Shown here: positions 32,946 through 42,769 of the stretch, piece after piece | Position numbering within the stretch: position 1 is the stretch's first letter | Layout of the letters: each line of letters begins with the position of its first letter | Origin: Cryoendolithus antarcticus | Lineage: Eukaryota > Ascomycota > Dothideomycetes > Cladosporiales > Cladosporiaceae | Reading direction: 5' to 3' | Length of the DNA: 64,000 nt | NCBI GenBank assembly: GCA_002077065.1 | Contig: NAJO01000020.1 | Coordinates: 682,001 to 746,000 of the forward strand | Notes under the pieces: model-generated | Database searches by the model: none | Seen by the model: the letters and a program-made list of their open reading frames with translations, nothing else | Told to the model about the DNA's origin: nothing | Made by a program: the position numbers and the translations under genes

Positions 32946-35900
32946 ATGCGCTTCACCAAACCCCTCTGGCTCTCGCACGGCGGAGAGAAGAGAGAGCACG
33001 AAGTGTACAGCTGCCACGTATCCCCCGATGGCTCGCGCCTAGCCACCGCCGCTGGCGATGGCCATGTCCGAATATGGTCTACGGACGCCATCTTGAATGC
33101 TTCGGACCCTGCCTACACCAAGCCCAAGCAGCTGGCTTCGCTCTCCCACCACTCGGGCACCATACACAGTGTACGCTTCAGCGCGAACGGAAAGTACCTC
33201 GCCTCGGGTGCTGACGACAAGATCGTCTGCGTGTACAACCTGGATCCAAGCCCGCCATCGCACACGACATTCGGCAGCAACGAGACTCCGCCTGTGGAGA
33301 ACTGGCGGATATTCAGGAGATTGATAGGGCATGACAATGATGTGCAGGATCTGGGCTGGAGCTGCGATAGCTCGATACTGGTATCTGTGGGCTTGGACAG
33401 TAAAGCGGTGGTATGGAGTGGGAGCACGTTCGAGAAGCTGAAGACGCTATCGAACCACCAGTCGCACGTCAAGGGCATCACGTTTGATCCCAGCAACAAG
33501 TACTTTGCCACTGCGTCAGACGATCGCACCATAAAGATCTTTCGCTTCACACCCCCTCCGCCCAATGCATCAGCCTACGATCAGACATCAAACTTTACGT
33601 TGGAGCACACAGTCAGTGCGCCGTTCTCGACGTCACCTCTGACCACATACTTCCGACGCTGCTCGTGGTCGCCTGAGGGTGCACATATCGCAGCCGCAAA
33701 CGCCGTCAATGGTCCAGTCAGCTCAGTTGCGATCATCAACCGAGGCACTTGGGACGGCGAGATCAATCTCATCGGGCACGAAGGCCCCGTTGAAGTATGT
33801 GCCTTCTCGCCTCGACTATTCTACCAGCGACCGCACGACAAGGATGTCCCCCAGAGTAGTGTCACTATCATAGCATGTGCGGGTCAGGACAAGACTCTGA
33901 GTGTGTGGAACACAAGCTTCCCGCGGCCGTTTGTTACGACTGCTGAGCTTGCAGCAAAGCCGATCAGTGATCTGGCATGGAGTCCAGATGGCGAGACGAT
34001 ATACTACACCTCGCTTGATGGTACGATCGCGGCCGTCGTGTTCGAGAGGGGCGAGTTGGGCTACCCCGCACCGACGGCGGACAACGACAAGGCACTTGCG
34101 AAGTACGGCGCTGGACGGAGGGTGGGCATTGTCGAGAACGCTGACGCTTTGCGGCTGGAAGAAGGAAGCAAGGCTGGCGAGCTCAGAGGCGTCGAGGGGA
34201 GAATGGGCGAGCTGATGGGCGATTCTCAGCCTCAGCCATCGGTGCTGACGAATGGTGACGCACATGTGAATGGCACTGCCAATGTTACCGGAGCAGCAGA
34301 GCCTGCAGCAACAGCACCGGCACCTCCCAAAGATCCGCAAGCTGAAAAGATCGACAAGCTCAAGCAACGCGTGACCATCACGAAGGATGGTAAGAAGCGC
34401 ATAGCACCACTACTACTCTCATCCTCAAACCAGGGCGAGTCGAATCTGCCTCGAACGCAGCTGCAGGCAGCTGTGCGACATGGCGCTGTCTCAGACGCTC
34501 CCGCTACAATCTTGGACCTCAGCAAACCTTACGACGGACTGCCGAAAGGCGGTCTTTCAGGCCTCCTGATGGGTAACAAGCGCAAGTATGCCGAAGTCGA
34601 AGGTGACGACGAGAAGCGTGCCGAGAAGCGCGTGCATCTCGTGCAACAGACTGGTGCTGCCCCGATCGTGAGTAACACTCCCGACGGACTCGTGCCAGCT
34701 AGTACGGCGCCATCCAAACCCATCGAAGTCCCCGAAGTGCTTCGTCCGGCCATCACGAACCCAAGTATGACAGTCTCCCAAATCCGCCTCGCAGTCCCCA
34801 TGGTCCGCAGCGTGATCATCCGGCCTAGAGAGCCGGCCCGCTCGATCCCAGACAGCGACACCACCTCCACAGCTCCAGCAGAACCCCCAGACGCCGACAA
34901 GCCCCTCATCTTCGAAGCTCGTAACGCCACAGGTCCCTCCCGCACCGGCCGCGCCCAAGACCGCGAACCATCGCGCATCACAGTCTCCAAACGCGCGCAA
35001 ACCCTCTGGCAAGACTACCTCCCTAAAGCCGTTCTGCTCGTCACCGGGAACTCCCATTTCTGGGCCGCAGCGTGTGAAGACGGCAGTCTCCACGTCTGGA
35101 CGCCCGCAGGTCGACGACTTCTGAACGCCCTGATCCTCGACTCCCAGCCCGTGATCCTCGACTGCCGTGGCTGGTGGCTCCTAGCCCTCACAGCCACAGG
35201 CCAATGCCACATCTACAATCTGCGCACACTCTCTGCACCTCATCCACCCATCTCGCTCGCTCCAATTCTAGACACAGCGTCGGCGGTCCAACATCCCCAC
35301 CTCACGCCCTCCCCCTCTCTCATCTTCGCACGCCTCAACTCTGCCGGCCGCATCATAGCCGCCCTCTCAAACGGCGAAGGGTTCACCTACTCCCCCGCTC
35401 TGCATACCTGGCAGCGCCTTACGGAGAACTGGTGGGCAGTCGGCTCGCAATACTGGAATACCACCGATACTTCCCTCGCGACGCCAGCCGCTATAGCGAA
35501 GAACCTCCGCCCCCAAGCCTCGTCGTGTTCTGGCGTTCCGCCTGCGTGGCACGAGACGATAAATCCCGAGAACCTCTCCGCTGGTATAATACCGCTGTTG
35601 GAGCGGCATACGACTGCTCAAGCGCTGCTGAAGGGCCGGGCGTACTTTCTGCAAAGGTTGGTGAAGATGCTGATTTCTGCTGAGGGGTACGAGGGTTTCG
35701 AGTCTGCGGTTTCGATCGCGCATCTCGAAAACCGCATAGCCGCTGCCCTGACTCTCGGCGCGCGCGACGAGTTCCGCGTGTACCTCGTGACCTACGCGAA
35801 GCGACTTGGTGCTGAGAATTTACGCGCCAAGGTTGAAGAACTCCTGCGCGGCCTCATGGGGAGGCTGTACGAAGACGAGGAGGACGGAGATGATGGGGAA

Positions 35901-36113
35901 GGTGATGAGGAGGGCGAAGGGGTCGAGTGGGGCGAAGGTAATGAGGTGTGTGGGTGGAAACGGGAGGAGTTGTTGAGGGAGATTGTGGTCGTGCTGGGGA
36001 AATGGAGGGAGTTGCAACGTGTCACGGTGCCTTATGCAAAGCTGCTAGGCGTGATTGGGGAGGCTGCTGAGGGCGCAGGGAAAGAAGGCGAGGAGATGGA
36101 GGTCGAGACGTGA
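32946..36113 (+). CDS. HIR1: Histone chaperone HIR1 (HIRA homologue)
   Basis: Single exon, 1055 residues. The N-terminus MRFTKPLWLSHGGE...VYSCHVSPDGSRLATAAGDGHVRIW begins a seven-blade WD40 propeller (residues ~1-370; e.g. DLGWSCDSSILVSVGLDSKAVVW). The HIRA B-domain that contacts Asf1 is at about 472-490 (KQRVTITKDGKKRIAPLLL). The C-terminal half carries the Hira domain (SHFWAAACEDGSLHVWTPAGRRLL, then ISLAPIL and LENRIAAALTLGARDEFRVYL). The HIR complex deposits H3-H4 independently of replication and represses histone genes in the nucleus. An acidic stretch near the C-terminus (35870-35935) may bind histones. No damage seen. Confidence 0.96.
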   Translation: MRFTKPLWLSHGGEKREHEVYSCHVSPDGSRLATAAGDGHVRIWSTDAILNASDPAYTKPKQLASLSHHSGTIHSVRFSANGKYLASGADDKIVCVYNLDPSPPSHTTFGSNETPPVENWRIFRRLIGHDNDVQDLGWSCDSSILVSVGLDSKAVVWSGSTFEKLKTLSNHQSHVKGITFDPSNKYFATASDDRTIKIFRFTPPPPNASAYDQTSNFTLEHTVSAPFSTSPLTTYFRRCSWSPEGAHIAAANAVNGPVSSVAIINRGTWDGEINLIGHEGPVEVCAFSPRLFYQRPHDKDVPQSSVTIIACAGQDKTLSVWNTSFPRPFVTTAELAAKPISDLAWSPDGETIYYTSLDGTIAAVVFERGELGYPAPTADNDKALAKYGAGRRVGIVENADALRLEEGSKAGELRGVEGRMGELMGDSQPQPSVLTNGDAHVNGTANVTGAAEPAATAPAPPKDPQAEKIDKLKQRVTITKDGKKRIAPLLLSSSNQGESNLPRTQLQAAVRHGAVSDAPATILDLSKPYDGLPKGGLSGLLMGNKRKYAEVEGDDEKRAEKRVHLVQQTGAAPIVSNTPDGLVPASTAPSKPIEVPEVLRPAITNPSMTVSQIRLAVPMVRSVIIRPREPARSIPDSDTTSTAPAEPPDADKPLIFEARNATGPSRTGRAQDREPSRITVSKRAQTLWQDYLPKAVLLVTGNSHFWAAACEDGSLHVWTPAGRRLLNALILDSQPVILDCRGWWLLALTATGQCHIYNLRTLSAPHPPISLAPILDTASAVQHPHLTPSPSLIFARLNSAGRIIAALSNGEGFTYSPALHTWQRLTENWWAVGSQYWNTTDTSLATPAAIAKNLRPQASSCSGVPPAWHETINPENLSAGIIPLLERHTTAQALLKGRAYFLQRLVKMLISAEGYEGFESAVSIAHLENRIAAALTLGARDEFRVYLVTYAKRLGAENLRAKVEELLRGLMGRLYEDEEDGDDGEGDEEGEGVEWGEGNEVCGWKREELLREIVVVLGKWRELQRVTVPYAKLLGVIGEAAEGAGKEGEEMEVET

Positions 36114-36528
36114 GGTTTATATTAGCGAGCATGAGGATTTGGGAGGCGTATAGTATAGACCTTGTTGTACGATTAGGCACGATCGGTCCCTTCCACCTGT
36201 CCGACGTGCAACGCTTCGCAAGTACATCCAGTCACCTTCCCACGTCAATGCTGCGGCTTGCCCGATTCCTGACCTGGCGCGTGACGAAGTCTATCTCGCC
36301 ATATACGGAGGAAGTGGCCAAGCGGTGGCTCCTGTCGGGTGTCAGCGAACAAGTCCTCATGCGTAAAGTCCGTTGTACTCACCGCGGCATCTCCTCGACA
36401 TAGCGTGCACCTATGAGCTTCGCCAAGCTGCGCAAACATACCCTCGCACCACCACAGGTCCGCCTTGCGCACAAGGTGTGAATGCGCTCTGTATCATCCA
36501 CCTGGTCTGCATCGAATCCCTATCAGCC
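36114..36528. other. Intergenic, convergent 3' ends of HIR1 and PRP31
   Basis: 415 bp between converging stop codons. Only short shadow frames are present. Confidence 0.45.
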
Positions 36529-38451
36529 TCAGCCCTCCGTTTTCGCCTTCTTAACAGGCAACGCAGGAACCTTGAACCCCTGCGCATCCGTCTTGCCACC
36601 GCCGACTTGCGTGAAGGTCCCGCCCTTGAACCATCTATCCTCCTCAGCAGCTCGCTTGCGGCTCGCCTCAGCCCTAGCTTTCGGATCCACAAGCTCCAAG
36701 CCTTGCACAGGCGTAAAAGCGACGCTCGTAGTCGTCCCTCCAGAATTGCCAACGTTAGTCCTGAGCCCTGATCCTACACCTGCAGCGCGGAGACCGTGTG
36801 ATTTGAGCGTCGAAGCATTGGACAACCCCGCGCCAAAACCGCGGAGCGAGGTCGAGGTACCTGAGGACGAAGAAGCGGGTGTCGCGCCACCCCAGCCGGG
36901 GTTCTTCTTCGACAGTTTGGCTCGCGTGCGCTGATCGATTTGTTGCGCGCGAATGCGGCCGTCGTCTTGCGCTCCAATCATACCGAGGCCTTTCGTGCTG
37001 TCGCCGGTGCCGTAGCCGACCTCGGCTTCCTCCTTGTTGAAAGCCATGCGATTCTGCGCCTTCCTCAGATCAGTGACGGCCGTCGCCTCCTTCGCCTTCC
37101 TCGCTCTCCGTCCGCCACGCTTCCGCGCTGGCTTGTCGTCTGGCGCTGGCAGAGCGCGGACACCCTTGTTGGGAGGCGCTTCGGAGAGCTTGGCAATGCG
37201 CTTCTCGACTTGGTCGTAGAATGCTAGACCTTGCTCGCCGGAAGGCGCTTCGTGAGCTTGGTCTACGCGTGCCGCGAGGACTACTTTTGCGCTCAGAATG
37301 CGCAGAGCTTGGACTTTGAGATCTGCGGGGACGTCTTGGATTATGTCGTTGTTGTAGAGGAAGCCCTGGTGGCGGACGCCGATGTTTGTTGCGAGGCCGA
37401 CGGCAGCGGCGGATTTCTTGCTGCCTAGGGGAGCGAGGTTGCAGGCTGGTGTTTTTGCGAGTCCGGTAATTCCGCCGGTGTAGTTCAGGAGTTGAGCTGC
37501 TGTGGTGGAGCCGATCAGGGTTGTGAGGTTCGGTGCAAAGATGTTCATGCGAGACTCGACGTATTGGGTGAGGAGCTTCTTAGCCATGTCAAGTTTCAGC
37601 ACCATCTCGCACGCGCGCTTTACAGTTGTGAGTTCGGAGTCTGAAAGTGGTTCGCCTCGCGTTGTGGTCGCTTCTACCGTGACGACCATGAGCGAGGGAC
37701 CATCGAGGACCTGTCGCAATGTTGCGCCGACGATATTATCTTTGCTCTCTGAGATCTCGCGGATGTTCTCCATGGGGCCGTTGCCAATGATGGCCACTGC
37801 CTTGGCGTAGTCGAGTGGGTTCTGAATCAGGGTCTCCAGCTCCGGGAAACGAGTCGAGTAGTGATCCCGGATGAATTTGTGGACGAGTATGATCTCGCCA
37901 TCGATGCTTGTGGACAGGGTGTTTGACTGCGTCAGTAGCTTGTACTCCGGATTGTCCTCGATGTTCCCGATATTCGTGGTCTGCTTGCCTGCTGGCACGT
38001 TCTTGTAGTGATTGATTCTCTGCAGGGCCACCGAAGTGTCAGGGCTATTTGCACTCTTTGTAAACAACGTGCGGACTCATAGTCAAAGGGACAGGGGTTT
38101 GCTTACCTCGATCACTGGGTCGAGCTGCTTCATCAGAACAGCCACGCTGCGCACGTCGCGCACATTGGCTAGCTGCATCTTCTCAACGCGCTCCTTCGCC
38201 TCCGCCTCGGTCTCCTGCTCTTCCATCTTCACGTGACTGGGCACTGCGTATGTGTCAGGCTCGTCTTCGTCCTCCTCGTCGCCCTCCAGCTCCATCGATC
38301 CGTTGAAGGGTCCGGCGAGAGAAGCTCCTTCGCTGGTAACTGGCTTATTGCCATCGTCCTCGGCGAAGAGCGCATCATCTTGCTGATCCTCTTGGCCCTC
38401 GTCGCCGCTGTCATCGAAGTCGTTCAGGAGATCCTCTGCGACGGAAGTCAT
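36529..38451 (-). CDS. PRP31: Pre-mRNA-processing factor 31 (U4/U6-U5 tri-snRNP)
   Basis: Minus-strand exons are 38107-38451 and 36529-38055, with a 51-base phase-0 intron (GTAAGC...ACAAAG); 623 residues. The N-terminus is acidic (LLNDFDDSGDEG). Next comes the NOSIC/coiled-coil region (NIGNIEDNPEYKLL, ILVHKFIRDHYSTRFPELE, NPLDYAKAVAIIGN). The Nop domain follows (APNLTTLIGSTTAAQLLNYT, GGITGLAKTPACNLAPLGSKK, GFLYNNDIIQDVP), which clamps Snu13 on U4 snRNA. The C-terminal Prp31 region (DLRKAQNRMAFNKEEAEVGYG, KGLGMIG) is present. The chosen AAAG acceptor keeps phase; the nearby AAATAG would introduce a stop. Prp31 links U4/U6 to U5 in the nucleus. Confidence 0.95.
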
Positions 38452-38710
38452 GATGGCTGTCGCGCCGTCGCGCCGGGTCTCAAGTGCTTGGCCCGTTCAC
38501 CGTGTGGGAAGCAAGTCCCGATAGCGTCGCACTGGTAGCAGAAAAGTGGGTGTAAATGGAACGAAGGTTAGATAGGTCAGCGCCGTGTAGCATACAAAAC
38601 ATCTCGGTCGTCACTGCCTGCTGACGTAATTCGAGGTTTCCATACCAAAAAATCATTCGTAAATCCAATCCTACGTCTTCCACTGCCGACCCCGAAACCC
38701 TACCTCCAGC
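38452..38710. promoter_or_regulatory. Shared divergent upstream region, PRP31 / U1-type zinc finger gene
   Basis: Only 259 bp separate the ATG codons of two spliceosome-related genes transcribed in opposite directions. No specific regulatory motif is claimed. Confidence 0.5.
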
Positions 38711-39610
38711 ATGTCCGAGTACTGGAAGTCCACTCCCTCCTACTGGTGTAAGTTCTGCGAAACCTACGTCCGCGACTCCCCTATCGAACGTAAGAACCAC
38801 GAGTCCACTGGCAAACACCAAGGAAACATTCAGCGATCTCTCCGCGAGCTACACAAGAAGCATGAGCGAGAAGCCCGCGATCAGCAGCGTGCCAAGGATG
38901 AGGTAGCGCGGCTGAATGGGCTAGTAGCAGGAAGAAAAAGAGAAGCGAGTGCGCCAGGAGCTGGAGGGCGGAGTGGGGCTGTCGATGCGCCCGTCGTGAA
39001 GCTTAGCGCGACGGAGCAGAGGAAGGTACATGCCCAGCAGCTACTTGAGATGGGTGTTGCTTTGCCCGACGCGCTCAAGAGGGAAATCACAGGGGTGTCA
39101 GGATGGGAGACTGTGAGCGAGACGGTTGTGCGCGATGAGGCTGGCGGTGTGCGAACGCTGGCAGACATCAAGAGGGAAGAGGAAGAGCGGGAAGCAGGGA
39201 GAATGGGCACGACGCCTGCTGAAGGGCTTAGCGTGGGTGTGAGGAAGCGGAAAGCCGAGGATGAAGCAGAAGTAGCCAGAGACGAGGAGGCAGCACCGAG
39301 GACGAAGAAGATCTGGGGTAGTACGTTGAAGACGTTTCCTGGTCAAGTGGCTCAGGAGGACGACGGAGATCTGGATGCACTATTGGGTGTTGTGGCAAAG
39401 AAAGCATCGGTCGCGACAATAGTGACAGCGCCATCAGCCACAGTGGATGCGCCGACCGACCTGACTGCCAATGAGGACGAGCCTGTCCAGTCTAATGCTA
39501 CGACTGCTGAGTTCAATGACGAACCCGAGGTCAAAACGGAAACGAACGAGAGCGCAGTCACCGCACCGCCCGTCGTGGTCTTCAAGAAGCGAAAGGCTCC
39601 CAGACGATGA
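38711..39610 (+). CDS. U1-type (matrin) zinc finger protein, WBP4/FBP21-like
   Basis: Single exon, 299 residues. Residues 3-40 form a U1-C/matrin C2H2 finger: YWKSTPSYWCKFCETYV, then a spacer and RKNHESTGKHQGN, giving C-x2-C and H-x5-H. A charged helix follows (LRELHKKHEREARDQQRAK), as in WW-domain-binding protein 4 / FBP21. No WW domain is visible, and the C-terminal half is acidic and Ala-rich, ending KKRKAPRR (a possible nuclear signal). By family it is a spliceosomal B-complex-associated protein in the nucleus; the WBP4 assignment rests on the finger plus helix only. Confidence 0.78.
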   Translation: MSEYWKSTPSYWCKFCETYVRDSPIERKNHESTGKHQGNIQRSLRELHKKHEREARDQQRAKDEVARLNGLVAGRKREASAPGAGGRSGAVDAPVVKLSATEQRKVHAQQLLEMGVALPDALKREITGVSGWETVSETVVRDEAGGVRTLADIKREEEEREAGRMGTTPAEGLSVGVRKRKAEDEAEVARDEEAAPRTKKIWGSTLKTFPGQVAQEDDGDLDALLGVVAKKASVATIVTAPSATVDAPTDLTANEDEPVQSNATTAEFNDEPEVKTETNESAVTAPPVVVFKKRKAPRR

Positions 39611-39757
39611 AACCCGGCGAACATCTCGTCCTGAGTAGTCATACGAAAAATAGCATCTGTGCTACCGTACACAGAGCCATCGGCACGAAGAATACAGGAG
39701 ACACCGCAAAGATCGCTCAAGAATGCTATCGGCATGCATAGCCGTAGGTGTACTAAG

Positions 39758-40445
39758 CTAAGTATTCTGGTCCACTGCTTTCTGCACCAGCGCCGAATCG
39801 AGGTATGCACGTACCTGTCCGTCAACGGAGTCAGTACTGAGCAGGCGCAGGACCAATGTCATGATGACGCTCCGGTCCAAGCAAGCTAGGTGGTACGAAC
39901 CTGCACTATCACACCGGTGTCATCGAATCGCATGACCCATGCATAGCGTTGATTGTAAGGCATATCTGATCACCGAGCTTCAGCAAAGCGATCACTGCAC
40001 ATGATTACTTGCCAGAAAGTGCGCACCATTCTTACAGACCGAAGCAGCCTCGAGCTCGACTACCGCCCATGCTTGGTCTCCGCCGCCGGTGACGTTGACG
40101 ACTGAGAGCTTAAGAGGTTCCTTCAGCACATCGTTGATAACGCCGAGAGCGCCTTTCTTCCAGTCGCTCTACGATCTGATGAACAAGCTGCGAGCACCGT
40201 CAAGCGCGATAGGTGATCTTACAAGGGTAGTGAAGTGGCCCGCGGCAGGATGTGTGCCTGCAGTGCGGACTAGTAAGCTCTCGCGTCGTGTGCGCAAGGT
40301 CATGTACTGAATCGTTATTCTACTGACCAAGCACATCCCACTCGACGTTCGGAGACACTCTGTCAAAGAACGGTGAGGCGTCATTCGTGCCGAGGTGTGA
40401 ACAGAGTTTCCTGATCTCATCGATGCTCGGGTAGGTGGGCGACAT
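39758..40445 (-). CDS. SnoaL-like / NTF2-fold protein, paralogue B (five exons)
   Basis: Minus-strand exons are 40328-40445, 40223-40257, 40027-40168, 39901-39965 and 39758-39814, all GT-AG and in phase; 138 residues. The sequence runs YPSIDEIRKLCSHLG, FFDRVSPNVEWDVLGTHPAAGHF, then SDWKKGALGVINDVLKEP, DQAWAVVELEAASVCKN, YNQRYAWVMRFDDTGVIVQ and VRAYLDSALVQKAV. This is the SnoaL-like cone fold (H..Y...F and VRAYLD..L motifs). Family members include ketosteroid-isomerase-like enzymes; substrate unknown. The neighbour at 40792-41349 is a clear paralogue but has only two introns, at the positions of B's last two. The exon 2 segment is 35 bases, so this gene is easily missed by frame scanning. Confidence 0.8.
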
Positions 40446-40791
40446 AACGAGTGTACGCGATGATCAATATTTCACAAACAAAGTGGCTTTCCTAATAGTT
40501 GCTGTGTGAAGCGACAGCATGAAGTCGAAGCCGTGTACCAGCCGAGGCGGAACGGCTTGAGCGAAAGATCGCCGCTTTGCATCGGCTTGGCCGGCGTCGA
40601 CCCTATACAGACAATGGGAAGTCATCTGAAATCATGTAAACAACCATAAGACGGTACTGAATGAGGTGCAGATTGGAAATAAGGTAGGGACTGTTCACTG
40701 CAGCTGCGTGTACTCATCCACACCACCCGTTCGCGGACTTCCCAGTTATTCTTTCCTCTCGTCCTACCCAATTTGGCTCTACTTTGCTCAG
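40446..40791. other. Spacer between the two SnoaL-like paralogues
   Basis: 346 bp containing the promoter of the leftmost copy and the 3' region of the other. No further gene seen. Confidence 0.4.
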
Positions 40792-41349
40792 TCACTTCAT
40801 CTCACTCATTTCAGGATTCTGCTTGAGCGCCTGCTGCACCAGTTCCGTGTCGAGGTACGCGCGGACCTGTAGCCCTTGATTCTTAGCCTGAAGTTTTCTG
40901 TCATGCATTCTATGGGCAATTCTCAAGCACTGACCTGCACGATGACCCCCTTGTCATCAAACCGGCTCACCCAAGCATACTGCTGATGATACGGCAATCC
41001 TACACCTCATCAGCATCTCCTCGCCACCACACTACCAAAAACTTCTCTACTCACCGTTCTTACAAGTTGTATCAGCGCTCAGCTCCGCGACAGCCCACTC
41101 CTGCTCCCCGCCTCCAATGACATTTGTGACAACTAATTGCAGCGGCTCTGGGAACGCTTTATTCAGAGCCCCGGCGGCCCCGGCCATCCAGTCCGCAAGT
41201 GTATGGTAGTGGCCGGAAGCTGCGTTCGAGCCGGGGACTAGCCAGTCGACGTTAGGGGAGACGCGGGACCAGAACTTGTTTCCATGACCGGTGGAAAGGT
41301 AGGCGAAGAGGTTGTGGATTTCTGCTGCGGCTGGGTAGGGGGAAGACAT
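40792..41349 (-). CDS. SnoaL-like / NTF2-fold protein, paralogue A (three exons)
   Basis: Minus-strand exons are 41055-41349, 40935-40999 and 40792-40866, in phase; 144 residues. The sequence matches paralogue B block by block: YPAAAEIHNLFAYLS, FWSRVSPNVDWLVPG, NAASGHYHTLADWMAGAAGAL, EQEWAVAELSADTTCKNG, YHQQYAWVSRFDDKGVIVQ, VRAYLDTELVQQAL. The small single-domain SnoaL-like fold has no signal peptide. Family relatives act on polyketides or steroids, or have unknown substrates; nothing nearby suggests a pathway. Exon 1 covers what is split into three exons in paralogue B. Confidence 0.82.
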
Positions 41350-42769
41350 GTTGGGAACAATCTGGGGTGAAGGACAAATGGTTGAAGGTATATGAGATCT
41401 CTGCTCTAGAGTGATTGCGGTTCAAGGTGGGTTAATGGATTTTGATATACCATCTTCATTGCGATGCCGCCAGTATTGAGCGCCCATATCGCCGGGTGAG
41501 GTCGTCGAGTCGAGGTCAACAGCGTGGTCGAGAACGGTGCCCTTATCTCCTCGCGCGAGATTTACCGGTCCTATTAATACTAAGCATGTGTTGGGCGCTG
41601 GCTTGGTGATACAGAGCTGTATGGCGATAAACTTTATCGCTCACGTGTTCGCCGACATTGTGCGCGTAAACTCCGTGCCTGTTGCGCAATGCCATGGGTT
41701 CGGTACAGTATGGGCATATATGTCGCCTGCCTGAGATCGTTCTCAGGGCAGCATCTGCGTCGCGCAGAAAGTGGGTCATTTGTATCGTGCCAATGGCCGG
41801 CGGTCTTCGACATTTTGCTATCGCCTGCCGACCTGCGTAGACGTCCTTCCGCCCACGGACCGTGGGTAACCTCGCAATGAGCACTTCACCGCTCGGTTCC
41901 GAGTCGCTCCTCAAGAAAGATGTCATTCGCATACAACTCTCCGATCAATCTGCTACGGTTGCTCGCCATTACCGCTGTGTGTCTGCGCTACGTCCGAAGC
42001 CAGGGACCGGTGTAGGTTGTGCGGACATAGGCCCCACGCTCGATTCATGGCTGTGCACAAAGAAGTAGGAGCGATGATTGGTTGCTTGACGGCGAGACCG
42101 GCTCCACCTCCACCCGAACCAATCTTTCCACGCGTGCTCTCCGCAATGAACTACAGTTCATTTTGGGGGGGGGTTATTGCAGATCTCCGGTCACCAGCTG
42201 TCGCCGTTCGAGTACCCGGAACCTTGTACCTGGACATGGTTTGGTCAAGAACGTGGCTGAGGGTATGTGATCGGAAAGGGAAGGTGCTTTTGGAGAGAGC
42301 TGAAGGCGACTTATATGTGTATATGTAAGCCCTTGTCATGCATTACGGTACTGCAATGAGGCAATATGCCGTTCATGCATGCATGCATAGGGCTGATAGG
42401 ACACCGGTCGAGCCCTATTACTACTACCGTCCCTGATTCCTCGTCGACAATGTAGACACTATTGCGGAACGCAGGGCACCGCAATCAATCGGCACTGAAT
42501 CCGCAGGCCTTACTGGCATTCCTGGCTGCTCATTACGGAGAGCCCGAACCCAAGACTTTGAGGCTACACAACATACAAGCGCCAAGCGGGTTGATTTCGA
42601 ATCGAACGCTACGCCTGATATTGAACTACTATATGCATTGCGATCGCGAGTAGCGTACCAGGAACCTGGGTGGGATCTACCACGCTGTCCGGACTTTCAC
42701 TGGAAAGGGGCCATCGCTTAGTCTCTGGACGGTCGGATTCCATACGCTATTGCAGCATCTAGCGATATC
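41350..42769. other. Intergenic, no recognised gene
   Basis: 1.4 kb between divergent genes (SnoaL A to the left, transcription-factor-domain gene to the right). It contains a run of nine G at 42165-42173 and an alternating ATGCATGCATGCAT at 42375-42388, both simple sequence. Frames are short without domain features. Confidence 0.4.

Noticed and set aside
42165..42388. G9 run and ATGCATGCATGCAT alternating sequence
   Set aside because: Short simple sequence that needs no special explanation; no array or hairpin structure of biological type is evident.
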